Source of the DNA: Saccharopolyspora flava
GTDB taxonomy: Bacteria > Actinomycetota > Actinomycetes > Mycobacteriales > Pseudonocardiaceae
Length of the DNA stretch: 64,000 nt
NCBI RefSeq assembly: GCF_900116135.1
Contig: NZ_FOZX01000012.1
Location: forward strand, 62,001 to 126,000
Direction: 5' to 3'
In this document: in pieces, positions 1 through 10,012 of the stretch
How positions within the stretch are numbered: position 1 is the stretch's first letter
How the letters are laid out: each line of letters begins with the position of its first letter
The notes under the pieces: generated by a model
Seen by the model: the letters and a program-made list of their open reading frames with translations, nothing else
Told to the model about the DNA's origin: nothing
The model's database searches: none
Program-made: the position numbers and the translations under genes

Positions 1-1
1 C

Positions 2-718
2 GGCTACGGCCTGTTCTTCGGGACCCTGCAGTTCGCGTTCCTGTTCGTCGCGATGAAGATCGGCATGCCCACCGGCCTGGCGTCCCTGGTGCAGCAGAGC
101 TCGGCGCCGTTCACCGTGCTGCTCGGCGCGCTGCTGCTGCGGGAGAAGCTCACTCCGGTGCAGGTCCTGGGCATCACCACCGCGGTGCTGGGCATGATCG
201 CCATCGGCTTCCACCGCGCGCAGACCGCGACGCTGCTGCCGATGCTGATCACCCTGTGCGGCGCGTTCTCCTGGGCGCTGGGCAACCTGTGCAGCCGGAA
301 GGCCGAGGCGCCGAACCCGCTGCACCTGTCGCTGTGGATCGCGATCGTGCCGCCGGTCCCGATGTTCGCCGCCTCAGCCCTGTTCGAGGGACCGACGACC
401 GGGTGGAGCGCGCTCGCCGGAGTGCTGGACTCCCCCACCGGACTCGCCGCGCTCAGCGGCCTGGCCTACACCTCGCTGCTGGCCACGGTCATCGGCTCGG
501 GGCTGTGGACGACGCTGCTCGGCCGCTACCCGGCCAGCACGGTCGCGCCGTTCTCGCTGCTCGTGCCGGTCGTCGGGTTCAGCACGGCGTGGCTGTTCCT
601 CGGCGAGCAGCCGCACCCGTTCGAGCTGGCTGCGGGCGCGGTGGTCGTCGCCGGGGTGCTGCTGGGCAGCATGCGGATCACCCGGCGACAACCGGAACCG
701 GAACCCGCGCCGGTGTGA
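2..718 (+). CDS. EamA-family (DMT) transporter, 5' end outside window
   Basis: The reading frame is open from the first bases of the window, so the gene starts upstream and about 238 C-terminal residues are seen. The protein is strongly hydrophobic, with repeated membrane helices and the EamA-type pattern near its start (segment ending MKIGMPTGLASLVQQSSAPF) and a second repeat towards the end (LVPVVGFSTAWLFLGEQ). Full EamA transporters have ten helices in about 300 residues, so only the first helices are missing. These inner-membrane carriers export or import small metabolites such as amino acids. The substrate cannot be told from sequence. The product ends in a hydrophilic Pro/Glu-rich tail. 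Confidence 0.85.
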   Translation, partial: GYGLFFGTLQFAFLFVAMKIGMPTGLASLVQQSSAPFTVLLGALLLREKLTPVQVLGITTAVLGMIAIGFHRAQTATLLPMLITLCGAFSWALGNLCSRKAEAPNPLHLSLWIAIVPPVPMFAASALFEGPTTGWSALAGVLDSPTGLAALSGLAYTSLLATVIGSGLWTTLLGRYPASTVAPFSLLVPVVGFSTAWLFLGEQPHPFELAAGAVVVAGVLLGSMRITRRQPEPEPAPV

Positions 719-722
719 GTCC

Positions 723-902
723 TCAGGCCGTGGGGCTCTTCTCGAAGGCGGGGTTCTTGACGTGGACGCCGTTGCCGACCGGGCAGTCGAAGAGCACCAG
801 CGCCCGGTGGGACTCGGCGACCAGCTTGGCCGCCACGGCTCGCTCCAGGATCGCCCGCTGCTCGCAGGCCGAACAGCGGAGCGCACTGCTGTACCGCAAC
901 AC
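723..902 (-). CDS. Small CxxC protein, unknown function
   Basis: A 59-residue frame starts at a GTG with a good ribosome binding site (GGGAGG, positions 907-912) a few bases upstream. It begins MLRYSSALRC and carries a C-x-x-C pair at residues 10 and 13 plus a third Cys at residue 40. The Cys pair could bind metal or be redox active. It lies tail to tail with the EamA gene, with only four bases between the stops, and shows normal high-GC codon use. No family is recognised with certainty. Small proteins of this kind are common in actinobacteria. Confidence 0.5.
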   Translation of the reverse strand: MLRYSSALRCSACEQRAILERAVAAKLVAESHRALVLFDCPVGNGVHVKNPAFEKSPTA

Positions 903-980
903 GCGACCTCCCTTCCCCAGCGGAGCATCCTAAGTGGACATCGGCCGCGGGGGAAACGGTTCGCGGGAAACCCCTGGTCC

Positions 981-2030
981 TCAAGCCGTGGCGACGGCCT
1001 CCTCCGCGGACACCGCGTGCGGCTGGATCTCGCCGTCGCGGATCTGCTCGGCGAAGTGGCAGGCCACCCGGTGCCCCGGTGCGAGCTCCCGCAGCTGGGG
1101 GCGTTCGGTGTCGCAGCGCTCGGCCTGCCGCCACGGGCAGCGGGTGTGGAACCGGCAGCCGGTCGGCGGGTTCGCGGGCGAGGGCAGGTCGCCGGTGAGC
1201 AGGATCTGCTCGCGGCCGTCCTCGACCTGCGGGTCCGGCACCGGCACCGCCGACAGCAGCGCCTTCGAGTACGGGTGCAGCGGCTCCGCGTACAACGAGT
1301 CCGATGTGGACTCCTCGACGATGCCGCCCAGGTACATCACCCCGACCCGGTCGGCGATGTGCCGCACCACCGCGAGGTCGTGCGCGATGACCAGGTAGGT
1401 CAGCCCGAACTCCTCCTGCAGGTCCTCCAGCAGGTTGAGCACCTGCGCCTGCACCGACACGTCCAGCGCCGACACCGGCTCGTCGGCCACCACCAGGTCC
1501 GGGCCGACCGACAGCGCGCGGGCGATGCCGATGCGCTGCCGCTGACCGCCGGAGAACTCGTGCGGGTACTTGCGCAGCGCGGTCGCCGGCAGGCCCACCG
1601 CGTCGAGCAGCTCCCGCAGCCGCTCGTCCGTGGCTCGCTTGTCACCGGCGAGGCCGTGCGCCCGCATCCCCTCCACCAGCAGCGATTCCACCGACTGGCG
1701 CGGGTCGAGCGAGGACAGCGGGTCCTGGAAGACCATCTGCATCCGCTGCCGCATCCGGCGCAGCTTCTCGCCCTTCATGCCGGACAGGTCGGTGCCGTCG
1801 AAGACGACCTTCCCGCCGGTGGGCTTCTCCAGCCGCAGCACCGCGCGTCCCAGAGTCGACTTCCCGCACCCGGATTCGCCGACGAGACCGTAGGTCTCAC
1901 CGCGGTGGATCGTCAGCGAGACGCCGTCGACGGCGTAGACGTGCCCCACGGTCCGATCCAGCACGACCCCCTTCTTGATGGGGAAGTGCACCTTCACGTC
2001 GTCGAGGTCGACGAGCACGTCCTCGCTCAT
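981..2030 (-). CDS. oppF: Oligopeptide ABC transporter ATP-binding protein (OppF/DppF type)
   Basis: This 349-residue ATPase drives solute import together with OppD, bound to the OppB/OppC pore on the cytoplasmic face. Walker A reads GESGCGKST and the signature motif is [15 protein letters not shown], followed by Walker B ([14 protein letters not shown]). The C-terminal oligopeptide/dipeptide extension is present, with a Cys-containing segment ([11 protein letters not shown]) typical of OppD/OppF and thought to hold an iron-sulfur cluster. The ATG at 2030 is chosen because it overlaps the oppD stop (ATGA), showing translational coupling. It is the last gene of the five-gene operon. Confidence 0.9.
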   Translation of the reverse strand: MSEDVLVDLDDVKVHFPIKKGVVLDRTVGHVYAVDGVSLTIHRGETYGLVGESGCGKSTLGRAVLRLEKPTGGKVVFDGTDLSGMKGEKLRRMRQRMQMVFQDPLSSLDPRQSVESLLVEGMRAHGLAGDKRATDERLRELLDAVGLPATALRKYPHEFSGGQRQRIGIARALSVGPDLVVADEPVSALDVSVQAQVLNLLEDLQEEFGLTYLVIAHDLAVVRHIADRVGVMYLGGIVEESTSDSLYAEPLHPYSKALLSAVPVPDPQVEDGREQILLTGDLPSPANPPTGCRFHTRCPWRQAERCDTERPQLRELAPGHRVACHFAEQIRDGEIQPHAVSAEEAVATA

Positions 2031-3025
2031 GACGCCTCCATGCTGTTCGAGATCGGCTCGCGGACCGGGTTGTGGCAGCGCAGGAATCGCCCGGACGCGT
2101 CGACGCTGACCTCGGGCGTCTCCCGCTCGCACACCTCGATCGCGTTCGGGCAGCGCGGGCAGAACGCGCACCCGGTGTCCCACGGGATGTTGTCGGCCAC
2201 CGACCCCGCGATCGGCGAAAGGCGTTGCCCGCGAGGTGAATCCAACCGCGGGATCGAGGCCAGCAGGCCGGCCGTGTAGGGGTGCTTGGGACGGGCGAAC
2301 AGCTCGTGCCGCGCCGCCCGCTCCACCACGCGACCGCCGTAGAGCACGTTCACCTCGTCGCACAACCCCGCCACCACGCCGAGATCGTGCGTGATCATGA
2401 TCAGCGCGGTGTCGGTCTCGGCCACCAGGTCCGACAGCAGCTGCAGGATCTGCGCCTGGATCGTCACGTCCAGCGCCGTCGTCGGCTCGTCGGCGATGAG
2501 CAGCCGCGGCTTGCAGGCCAGCGCCATCGCGATCAGCGCCCGCTGCCGCATCCCGCCGGAGAGCTGGTGCGGGTACTCCTTCAGCCGCCGCCCCGGGTCC
2601 GGGATGCCGACCTTGCGCAGCAGCTCCTCGGCCTCCGGCATCGCCTCCTTGCGGGGCAGGCCCCGGTGCCGCTCGATGACCTCGGAGACCTGCAACCCGA
2701 TGGGCACCACCGGGTTCAGCGAGGTCAGCGGGTCCTGGAACACCATGCTCAGGTCCTTGCCGCGCCGCGCCTCGAGCTCCTTCCTCGGCAGCGACAGCAG
2801 ATCCGTGCCGTCGAAGGTCACCGACCCCGACACCTCCGCGCCGCGCGGCGGCAGCAGGCCCATGATCGCCAGCGAGGTCACCGACTTGCCGCAGCCGGAC
2901 TCGCCGACCAGGCCGACCGTCCTGCCCGGCTCGACGTCGAAGGAGATCCCGTCCACCGCGGTCACCGGCGGCTCGCCCTTGCGGGCGAAGACCACGGAGA
3001 GATCGCGAACTTCCAGCAGTGCCAT
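2027..3025 (-). CDS. oppD: Oligopeptide ABC transporter ATP-binding protein (OppD/DppD type)
   Basis: This 332-residue protein is the first of two ATPases of the peptide importer. It begins [20 protein letters not shown] and has Walker A GESGCGKS, signature [15 protein letters not shown] and Walker [15 protein letters not shown]. The C-terminal OppD/F extension contains the [11 protein letters not shown] cysteine cluster. The ATG at 3025 is preceded by a GA-rich ribosome binding site and lies 11 bases after the oppC stop. A longer in-frame start exists but would run deep into oppC. Its stop overlaps the start of oppF. Confidence 0.9.
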   Translation of the reverse strand: MALLEVRDLSVVFARKGEPPVTAVDGISFDVEPGRTVGLVGESGCGKSVTSLAIMGLLPPRGAEVSGSVTFDGTDLLSLPRKELEARRGKDLSMVFQDPLTSLNPVVPIGLQVSEVIERHRGLPRKEAMPEAEELLRKVGIPDPGRRLKEYPHQLSGGMRQRALIAMALACKPRLLIADEPTTALDVTIQAQILQLLSDLVAETDTALIMITHDLGVVAGLCDEVNVLYGGRVVERAARHELFARPKHPYTAGLLASIPRLDSPRGQRLSPIAGSVADNIPWDTGCAFCPRCPNAIEVCERETPEVSVDASGRFLRCHNPVREPISNSMEAS

Positions 3026-3036
3026 TGCCCTCTCCC

Positions 3037-3969
3037 TCACCGGCGCCGCTTCGGGTCGAGCGCGTCGCGCAGCGACTCGCCGACCAGCGTGAACCCGAAA
3101 GCGACCAGGATGATGCACCCGGCCGGCCAGAACGCCAGCTGCGGGTGCGAGTCGATGATGTTCTGCGCGCCGCCGAGCATCTGCCCCCACTCGGGCACCG
3201 AGTCGTCAGCCGCGCCCAGCCCGAGGAACGACAGCGCCGCCGCGTCGATGATCGCCACCGCCAGCACCAGCGTGGCCTGCACGATCACCGGGCCCAGCGC
3301 GTTCGGCAGCATGTGCCGGAACACGATCGCGCTCTCCTTCACCCCGAGCGCCCGCGCCGCCAGCACGTGGTCGCTGGCCCGCTGGGCCAGCATCGTGCCG
3401 CGCAACAACCGCCCGAAGATGGGGATCTGCACGATCGCCACCGCCAGGATCACGGTGAACTGGGTCTGCTCGGCGAACAGCGCGCCGATCGACACCGCCA
3501 GCAGCAGCGACGGCACCGACAGCATCACGTCGGCGATGCGCATGACCACCGCGTCCACCCAGCCGCCGAAGGCGCCCGCGAGCAGGCCGAGCACCAGCCC
3601 GCCGCCGAGCCCGATGACCGTGGCCAGCACCGCCACCAGCAGCGTCTGCTGCGATCCGAGCAGCAACCGCGACAGCAGGTCCCGGCCGTACTGGTCACCG
3701 CCGAGCGGAAAACCGGGCTGCGCGGGCGGAATCGCGTTCTCGGCCCGGGAGACCTGGGATTCCAGCAGGCGCTGCGCCGGGTCGTGCGGGGCGAGCACCG
3801 GCGCCAGCAGGGCCAACAGCACGAACGCCACGATGACGATCCCGCCGACGATGAACACCGGGTTGCGGCGCAGTCGCCGCCACGCCGACGCGGCGAGGCT
3901 GACCCCGGCGTCGGAGGCCGTGTCCGCCAGCGCGTCGAGCTTGTCCTTGCGCTGCGTGTTGAGCACCAT
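3037..3969 (-). CDS. oppC: Oligopeptide ABC transporter permease (OppC/DppC type)
   Basis: This 310-residue inner-membrane permease forms half of the translocation pore with OppB. It has the extended cytoplasmic N-terminus typical of OppC ([16 protein letters not shown]), then about six membrane helices. The EAA loop that contacts the ATPases is visible as [20 protein letters not shown]. It is separated from oppB by six bases and from oppD by eleven, so all are in one transcript. Confidence 0.9.
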   Translation of the reverse strand: MVLNTQRKDKLDALADTASDAGVSLAASAWRRLRRNPVFIVGGIVIVAFVLLALLAPVLAPHDPAQRLLESQVSRAENAIPPAQPGFPLGGDQYGRDLLSRLLLGSQQTLLVAVLATVIGLGGGLVLGLLAGAFGGWVDAVVMRIADVMLSVPSLLLAVSIGALFAEQTQFTVILAVAIVQIPIFGRLLRGTMLAQRASDHVLAARALGVKESAIVFRHMLPNALGPVIVQATLVLAVAIIDAAALSFLGLGAADDSVPEWGQMLGGAQNIIDSHPQLAFWPAGCIILVAFGFTLVGESLRDALDPKRRR

Positions 3970-3975
3970 CGTCCC

Positions 3976-4986
3976 TCACCGTGTCCGCAGTCGGGGGTCG
4001 ATCAACGCGTACGAGAGGTCGACGACCAGGTTGACCAGCACGTAGACCATCGCCGACGCCAGGATCACCACCTGCAGCACCGGGAAGTCCTTGCGCTCGA
4101 AGCCGAGCGCGACGGCCTGGCCGATGCCCGCGATGTTGAACACCCGCTCGGTCAGCACCGCGCCCGCCAGCAGCGCGCCCGTCTGCAGACCGATCGTGGT
4201 GACCACCGGCAGCATCGCGTTGTGCAGGATGTGCCTGCGCCGGATCACCATCTGCCCCAGGCCCTTCGCGCGCGCGGTGCGCACGTAGTCCTCGTCCATC
4301 ACGTCGAGCACCGCGGCCCGGGTGATCCGGAAGATCACCGCGAATGGGATCGTCGACAGCGCGATCGCGGGCAGGATGAGGTGCACGAACGCGTTCCAGG
4401 AGGCGTCCCACTCGCGGGTCAGCAGCCCGTCGAGGATGTAGAAGCCGGTGACCCGGGTGGCGTTGATCGCCGAGTCCTGCCGCCCGGACGCGGGCAGCGC
4501 GCCGAGCTCGATGGCGAAGACGAACTTCAGCAGGAACGCCAGGAAGAACACCGGCACCGCGACGCCCACCAGCGACCAGGTGATGCTCAGGTTGTCCAGC
4601 CAGCCGCCGCGCTTGCGGGCCGCCAGGTAGCCCAGCGGGATGCCGACGGCGACCGCCAGGATCAGCGCCAGGACGGACAGCTCCAGCGTCGCCGGGAAGC
4701 GGGTCAGGAACACCTCCAGCGCGGAGTCACCGCGCTGCACCCCGGTCGACGTGCCGAAATCGCCGGTGACGGCGCGGCCCAGGAACTTGAAGTACTGCAC
4801 GAAGATCGGCTGGTCCAGCCCGAGGTCCTTCTCGAGCTGCGCCCGCGCGGCCGGTGTGGCGCGGTCGCCCAGCAGGGCCGACACCGGCCCGCCCGGCAGC
4901 ATCCGCAGCCAGGCGAACAGCAGCATCGACAGGACGAAGACGACCAGCACCAGCTGCGCCAGCCGTCGAATGGTGAAGCGGAGCAC
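3976..4986 (-). CDS. oppB: Oligopeptide ABC transporter permease (OppB/DppB type)
   Basis: A 336-residue membrane protein starting at GTG (MLRFTIRRLAQLVLVVFVLS). It has the OppB/DppB layout: a first helix, a periplasmic region, then five helices with the EAA loop (YVRTARAKGLGQMVIRRRHIL). With OppC it makes the peptide channel. The gene begins about 80 bases after the oppA stop, and a strong stem-loop lies in that gap, so its expression may be set lower than that of the binding protein. Confidence 0.9.
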   Translation of the reverse strand: MLRFTIRRLAQLVLVVFVLSMLLFAWLRMLPGGPVSALLGDRATPAARAQLEKDLGLDQPIFVQYFKFLGRAVTGDFGTSTGVQRGDSALEVFLTRFPATLELSVLALILAVAVGIPLGYLAARKRGGWLDNLSITWSLVGVAVPVFFLAFLLKFVFAIELGALPASGRQDSAINATRVTGFYILDGLLTREWDASWNAFVHLILPAIALSTIPFAVIFRITRAAVLDVMDEDYVRTARAKGLGQMVIRRRHILHNAMLPVVTTIGLQTGALLAGAVLTERVFNIAGIGQAVALGFERKDFPVLQVVILASAMVYVLVNLVVDLSYALIDPRLRTR

Positions 4987-5019
4987 GCGAAAACCCCCGT
5001 GTTCAAGTCAGCGACCCGC

Positions 5020-5060
5020 GGCGTCGCGCGCGAGACCGCTCGGGTCTCGCGCGCGACGCC
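5020..5060 (-). terminator. 18-bp perfect stem-loop between oppA and oppB
   Basis: Positions 5020-5037 and 5043-5060 are exact inverted complements around a five-base loop, and the stem is almost all G/C. No U-tract follows on the minus strand. Such structures between a binding-protein gene and its permease genes usually act as partial terminators or shield the upstream mRNA from 3' decay, giving more binding protein than membrane components. That role is inferred. Confidence 0.7.
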
Positions 5061-5067
5061 GGTGGGA

Positions 5068-6762
5068 TCACTGATCCGAGACGCTCACCGAGGCGAACTC
5101 CTCGGCGGTCAGCGGCGAGGGCACCAGGCCCTGCACGCGCGGGCTGGTCACGATCGCCGGCGGCGAGTGCGACAGCGGCACCGCGGGCAGGTACTCGGAC
5201 AGCAGCTTGCGGTTGATGTCCTGGTACATCGCGGTGCGCTTGGCCTCGTCCGGCTCCGAGTCGGCCGCCCGCAGCTGCTCCGCCAGCTGCTCGCCCCACG
5301 GCGACGCCGCCGTGTAGAAGCGGTTGGTGGGGGTGCCGAAGAAGGTGCCGATGAAGTTGTCCGGCGTGTTGTAGTCACCGGTCCAGCCGAGCAGGAAGAT
5401 GTCGGCCTTGGCGTTGTCGATGTCGTCGATGTAGCCGCCGTTCCACGGCTTGCTCACCGGGTTGACGGTGATGCCGGCTTCGCGCAGGTCCTCGGCGAGG
5501 GCGTTGTAGATGCCCTGCGGGTCCGGCATGTAGGGCCGGGTGACCTCGGTCGGCCAGTAGAAGTTCAGCGTCAGGTTCGACGCGCCCGCCTCGGCCAGCA
5601 GCTGCTTGGCCTTGGCCGGGTCGTGCGGGTACTGCTGCACGTCGGGCGCGTAGCCGTCGACGTTGTCCGGGTAGAACTGGGTCGCGACCGAGGCGCCTTC
5701 CGGCATGTTCGCCTTGACCAGCGTCTCCCGGTCCACCGCGTACGCCAGCGCCTGCCGCACCTTGAGGTTCTGCAGCGCCGGGTTGTTCTTCTGGGTGATG
5801 CCCAGGTACATGATGTTGAACGGGTCGCGGACCTCGACGTTGTTTCCCGCGTCGCGCAGCGCCTTGAGGTCGGCGGCGTTCGGGAAGTCGTAGGCGTCGA
5901 TGGAGCCGGACTCCAGCTCCTGCTTGCGGACCGTCTCGTCCGGGATGATCCGGAAGATCAGCTCCTGGACCTTGGCCTTGTCGCCCCAGTACTGGTCGTT
6001 GCGGACCATCTTGATGGTGCCGTTGGACTGGTCGTAGGAGTCGAACTTGAACGGGCCGGTGCCGGTCGGGTGGGCCTTGGCGTACTCGGGGTAGACGAAG
6101 CTGTCGCCCTGCGCCTTGACGTCGTTGGCCTTGTACTGCTCCATCGCCGTCGGCGACTGCATGCTGAACGACGGCAGCCCCAGCAGGTCCGGGAACTTCG
6201 ACGTCGCGCGGGTCAGGTGCACGACCGCGGTCGTCGGGTCCGGGTTCTCGCAGTTCTGGAACAGCGAGGGGGCCTTGCCGTCGGCGAAGCCGCCGAAGTT
6301 CTCGATCCAGTAGTAGGACAGGGCGTTGTTCTGCCCGGCCCCGGTCTGGGTGTACCAGCGCTGGAAGTTCTTGCAGACCGCGTCGGAGTTGAAGTCCGTG
6401 CCGTCGTGGAACTTCACGCCGCTGCGCAGCTTGAACGTCCAGGTCTTGCCGTCCGGGGAGTGCTCCCAGCTCTCGGCCAGCGCCGGTTCGACCTCCACCG
6501 AGCCCGGCTTGAAGTTGACCAGGCCCTCCATCATCTGCCGGGTGACGCGGAAGGTCTCCCCGTCGGAGGCGTAGAAGGGGTCGAACAGGTCCGGGGCCCC
6601 GGCCGCACCGAAGGTGAGGGTGCCGCCTTCGCCACCGCCGGCGCCGCGCTCGGATTGCGCGCAGCCCGCCAGGGAGGCCGCCGCGGTCAACGCGATGCCG
6701 ACCGCGAGGATCCGACGTAAACCGCGGGTTCCGCCGCGTCGCGTCGATGGAGCTCTACTCAT
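5068..6762 (-). CDS. oppA: Oligopeptide ABC transporter substrate-binding lipoprotein (SBP family 5)
   Basis: A 564-residue extracellular solute-binding protein. The chosen ATG (6762) gives a twin-arginine-rich N-region and a lipoprotein signal ending in the lipobox LAGC at about residue 34, so the mature protein is tethered to the outer leaflet. The body fits SBP_bac_5: the PDGKTWTFKLRSGVKFHDG segment near residue 90 is the family signature. It delivers peptides (or similar ligands) to OppBC. In-frame ATGs at 6789 and 6840 exist, but they lengthen the signal and lack better ribosome sites. It is the first gene of the minus-strand opp operon. Confidence 0.9.
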   Translation of the reverse strand: MSRAPSTRRGGTRGLRRILAVGIALTAAASLAGCAQSERGAGGGEGGTLTFGAAGAPDLFDPFYASDGETFRVTRQMMEGLVNFKPGSVEVEPALAESWEHSPDGKTWTFKLRSGVKFHDGTDFNSDAVCKNFQRWYTQTGAGQNNALSYYWIENFGGFADGKAPSLFQNCENPDPTTAVVHLTRATSKFPDLLGLPSFSMQSPTAMEQYKANDVKAQGDSFVYPEYAKAHPTGTGPFKFDSYDQSNGTIKMVRNDQYWGDKAKVQELIFRIIPDETVRKQELESGSIDAYDFPNAADLKALRDAGNNVEVRDPFNIMYLGITQKNNPALQNLKVRQALAYAVDRETLVKANMPEGASVATQFYPDNVDGYAPDVQQYPHDPAKAKQLLAEAGASNLTLNFYWPTEVTRPYMPDPQGIYNALAEDLREAGITVNPVSKPWNGGYIDDIDNAKADIFLLGWTGDYNTPDNFIGTFFGTPTNRFYTAASPWGEQLAEQLRAADSEPDEAKRTAMYQDINRKLLSEYLPAVPLSHSPPAIVTSPRVQGLVPSPLTAEEFASVSVSDQ

Positions 6763-7089
6763 TGGATTTACCCACCCGTTTGTGTCCATAGGCAGCAGAG
6801 TTCCGTGAGAGTAACCCTCGAAAGGAGGGGAATGGAACATTCGAGGTTACGATCTCGCTACTTAGGCGATCCTCACCAAACGGGCAGCAACCGGACAAAG
6901 GAAAGCGCTTGCCAGAACTGCGAGATCTGCGCTAAACGCGGGCGAATAGTGGAAGTCATCCGCCCAGTCAAGGCTCTGGCGACTTGTTTCCTCGCGACGC
7001 AGGACGGCGCCTGACCTCCCGAGAAACCGAGAGGAAAGGCGCCGCCCTTTCGAGTATTGAATTGTTCGCGTTTCCGGGACTCGCGACTA
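6763..7089 (-). promoter_or_regulatory. Intergenic region upstream of the opp operon
   Basis: No gene is seen in this 327-base stretch, which is clearly less GC-rich than its surroundings. It must hold the opp promoter on the minus strand and the 3' end of recR. Two features stand out: an imperfect 11-bp inverted repeat (6812-6823 with 6840-6850, GTAACC..TCGAA arms) just upstream of oppA, and a GAAAGCGCTTGCC motif at 6901-6913 whose AAGCGCTT core resembles a LacI-family operator. A GGCGCC-ended hairpin near 7008-7046 could terminate recR. No clear -35/-10 pair was found. Confidence 0.35.
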
Positions 7090-7686
7090 CTACATCGAAC
7101 GACGACCGGACAGCGCCCGGCCGAGCGTCAATTCATCCGCGAACTCCAGGTCGCCACCCATCGGAAGTCCGGAAGCGAGTCGCGTGACGTTCAGCCCCGG
7201 GAAGTCCCGCAGCATCCGAACCAGATACGTCGCGGTCGCCTCGCCCTCGGTGTTCGGGTCCGTCGCGATGATCACCTCGGTGATCTCGTCCGTCCCGATC
7301 CGCGCCAGCAGCTCCCGGACCCGCAACTGGTCCGGCCCCACGCCCGACAGCGGATCCAGCGCACCGCCCAGCACGTGGTAGCGGCCCTTGAACTCGCGGG
7401 TGCGCTCCACCGCGAGCACGTCCTTGGGCTCCTCCACCACGCACACCAGCGTCTTGTCCCGCCGGGCGTCCCGGCAGATGCGGCAGGTCGGCTCCTCGGA
7501 GACGTTGCCGCAGACGTCGCAGAACACCACGCCCTCCTTGACCTGCTGCAGGACCTCCTGCAGCCGGGTCACGTCCGCCGGCTCCGCGGCCAGCAGGTGG
7601 AAGGCGATGCGCTGCGCGCTCTTCGGACCGATGCCGGGAAGGCGTCCCAGCTCATCGATCAAATCCTGTACCGGACCCTCGTACAC
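7090..7686 (-). CDS. recR: Recombination mediator protein RecR
   Basis: A 198-residue protein, the usual RecR length, when the GTG at 7686 is used. It acts with RecF/RecO to load RecA on gapped DNA. The N-terminal helix-hairpin-helix ([20 protein letters not shown]) is followed by a four-Cys zinc site (C56, C59, C68, C71 in [16 protein letters not shown]) and a Toprim domain ([14 protein letters not shown] ... [11 protein letters not shown]). It follows ybaB by 16 bases, the classic dnaX-ybaB-recR neighbourhood. Confidence 0.95.
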   Translation of the reverse strand: MYEGPVQDLIDELGRLPGIGPKSAQRIAFHLLAAEPADVTRLQEVLQQVKEGVVFCDVCGNVSEEPTCRICRDARRDKTLVCVVEEPKDVLAVERTREFKGRYHVLGGALDPLSGVGPDQLRVRELLARIGTDEITEVIIATDPNTEGEATATYLVRMLRDFPGLNVTRLASGLPMGGDLEFADELTLGRALSGRRSM

Positions 7687-7702
7687 GTCGACTCGCCCCG
7701 GA

Positions 7703-8047
7703 TCACATGCCCGGCAGGCCCAGGTCGCCCAGGCCGCCGCCCAGGCCACCCGTCAGCGGGCCCATCTTCTGCGCCTGCAGCTCCTGCGCGGCCCGGTTCG
7801 CGTCGCGCACCGCCGCCACGACCAGGTCCGCCAGCGTCTCGGTGTCCTCCGGGTCGACCGCCTTCGGGTCGATCACCAGTCCCTTGAGCTCACCGGACCC
7901 GCTGACCGTCGCGGTCACCAGCCCACCGCTCGCGCTCCCGGTGACCTCCGCATCGGCGAGCTCCTGCTGCGCAGACATCAGCTGCTCCTGCATCTTCTGC
8001 GCCTGTTCCATGATCTGCTGCATGTTCGGCTGGCCACCTGGCTGCAC
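7703..8047 (-). CDS. YbaB/EbfC family nucleoid-associated protein
   Basis: A 114-residue DNA-binding protein of the YbaB/EbfC family. The GTG at 8047 is preceded by a strong GGAGGAG site. The N-terminal helix ([22 protein letters not shown]) and the beta-rich [21 protein letters not shown] core match the family, which binds DNA as a tweezers-like dimer. A Gly-rich tail ([19 protein letters not shown]) is typical of actinobacterial members. It is co-transcribed with recR. Confidence 0.9.
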   Translation of the reverse strand: MQPGGQPNMQQIMEQAQKMQEQLMSAQQELADAEVTGSASGGLVTATVSGSGELKGLVIDPKAVDPEDTETLADLVVAAVRDANRAAQELQAQKMGPLTGGLGGGLGDLGLPGM

Positions 8048-8207
8048 CGTTGACTCCTCCGTAGGCCGGGCAAACACCCCCGGGAAGGGGCACAACTCCA
8101 GCGTAGAGGTTCGAGGCCGTTCACTCTGAACTCACCTCGCCCGGCGGTTCCACCGGGCGGGGCTCGGGTGTCTTGGTCGTCGTGACCGGACGTGAAAAGG
8201 TGCTCAC

Positions 8208-10010
8208 GTGACGCTGGAGATCTCGCGGCTGCTGGAACTGACCACCTGGCGCGCGTTCGACGTGACCGACGACGGGCGGGTGCTCGCCGGCTGCGACGAG
8301 TCCGGATCCGTGCAGCTCGTGGAGCTCGCCGAGGACCGGCGCACCGAGCTCACCGCGCTGCCCGGCGCCGTGACCGGCCGCTACCTGCCCGGCGAGCGGG
8401 CCGTGGTGGTCCAGCACGACAGCGACGGCAACGAGCGCAGCCAGCTCTCGCTGCTGCGGCTCGACGACCGCCGCAGCAGGCCCGCCCCGCTGTCCGAACT
8501 GGAACCGCTGGTCCGCGACCCCCGGCACGTGCACCGGCTGCTCGACGTCCTGCCCGGCCGCATCGTCTACGCCACCAACCGCCGCAACGGCGTCGACTTC
8601 GACGTGATCATCCGCAGCGTCGTCACCGGCGAGGAGCACGTGGTCCACGACGGCGGCGGCATGGTCTCCGAGGTCTCGGTCTCCCCCGACTCGCGGTTCG
8701 CCGCGATCACCGTGCCCGCCGCGAAACCCCTGTCGGACCAGGTGATCCTCGCCGACACCATGCCCGAGACCGGCGCCGACCGGCGGCGCGAGCTCACCGG
8801 CCGCGACCTCGCCGCCCGGCACCTGCACCCCGGCTGGCACCCCGACGGGCTGATCGTGACCACCGACGCCGACCGCGACCGCACCGGCATCGCGCGCCTG
8901 GACCCGCGCACCGGCGAACGCCGCTGGCTGGTCACCTCCGACACCCACGACCTCAGCGGCAGGCTCTCCCCCAACGGCCGCACGCTGCTGGTCAGCACCG
9001 CCGACGACGGCGCGCACCGGCTCGCGCTGCACGACGCCGGGACCGGCGAGCACCTGATGGACCTGCCGCTGCCGACCGAGGGCTGGTGCGGCTACCCGCA
9101 GCCCGAACCCGTCTGGTCACCGGACTCCCGCTTCGCCGCCCTGTCGTTCAGCTCCCCCACCACCCCCGGTGACGTGCTGCTCGTCGACACGGCCACCGGG
9201 ACCTGCAAGCCGCTCACCTTCTCGGCGGCGCAGCTGGCGGGCGAACGCCTCGCCGAACCCCACGTGCACCGGGTCCCGGCGCGCGACGGGCTGCGGATCC
9301 CGTGCTTCCGCTACGTCCCCGCCGAACCCGACGGCTCCGCGGTGCTGCTCATCCACGGCGGGCCCGAGAGCCAGTCGGTGCGCGCGTTCCACCCGCTGGT
9401 GCAGGCGATGGTCGCCCGCGGCCACACCGTGCTGGTGCCCAACGTCCGCGGCTCCACCGGCTACGGCAAGAGCTGGTACTCCGCCGACGACGCCCGCCGG
9501 CGGCTCGAAGCCGTCGACGACCTCGCCGACCTGCACAGATGGCTTCCCTCGATCGGTCTCGACCCCGCTCGCGCGGCCCTGTGGGGCGGGTCCTACGGCG
9601 GCTACATGGTGCTGGCGGGGCTCGCGTTCCAGCCCGAGCTGTGGGCCGCCGGCGTGGACATCGTGGGCATCTCCTCGCTGGTGACGTTCCTGGAGAACAC
9701 CGCGCCCTACCGGCGCGCGCACCGCGAGCGCGAGTACGGCAGCCTCACCGCCGACGCCGACTTCCTGCGCGCCGCGTCCCCGCTCGACCACGCCTCCGCC
9801 ATCGCCGCGCCGCTGTTCGTGCTGCACGGCGCCAACGATCCCCGGGTGCCGCTGAGCGAGGCCGAGCAGATCGCGGAAGCCGTGCGCGCCAACGGCGTTC
9901 CGTGCGAGCTGCACGTCTACCCCGACGAGGGGCACGGCCTGGCCAAGCGCGCCAACCGGCTCGACGCCTACCCGAGAGCGCTGGACTTCCTGCGCCGAAC
10001 GCTGAGCTGA
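8208..10010 (+). CDS. S9-family prolyl oligopeptidase / acylaminoacyl-peptidase
   Basis: A 600-residue serine peptidase. Residues 1 to about 340 look like a beta-propeller that limits access to small peptides. The rest is an alpha/beta-hydrolase domain. The catalytic triad is visible: Ser462 in GGSYGGYM, Asp544 in GANDPRVP and His576 in DEGHGL. The oxyanion region shows HGGPESQ. No signal peptide is present, so it acts in the cytoplasm on oligopeptides or blocked N-termini. Start is a GTG. It is divergent from ybaB, and its stop is two bases from the dnaX stop on the other strand. Confidence 0.9.
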   Translation: MTLEISRLLELTTWRAFDVTDDGRVLAGCDESGSVQLVELAEDRRTELTALPGAVTGRYLPGERAVVVQHDSDGNERSQLSLLRLDDRRSRPAPLSELEPLVRDPRHVHRLLDVLPGRIVYATNRRNGVDFDVIIRSVVTGEEHVVHDGGGMVSEVSVSPDSRFAAITVPAAKPLSDQVILADTMPETGADRRRELTGRDLAARHLHPGWHPDGLIVTTDADRDRTGIARLDPRTGERRWLVTSDTHDLSGRLSPNGRTLLVSTADDGAHRLALHDAGTGEHLMDLPLPTEGWCGYPQPEPVWSPDSRFAALSFSSPTTPGDVLLVDTATGTCKPLTFSAAQLAGERLAEPHVHRVPARDGLRIPCFRYVPAEPDGSAVLLIHGGPESQSVRAFHPLVQAMVARGHTVLVPNVRGSTGYGKSWYSADDARRRLEAVDDLADLHRWLPSIGLDPARAALWGGSYGGYMVLAGLAFQPELWAAGVDIVGISSLVTFLENTAPYRRAHREREYGSLTADADFLRAASPLDHASAIAAPLFVLHGANDPRVPLSEAEQIAEAVRANGVPCELHVYPDEGHGLAKRANRLDAYPRALDFLRRTLS

Positions 10011-10012
10011 GC

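Noticed and set aside
3019-6720. A plus-strand frame of more than 1200 codons across the opp genes
   Set aside because: It is the antisense shadow of oppA-oppD. Its product is Arg/Val/Gln-rich low-complexity sequence without domains, and the minus-strand genes have clear motifs.
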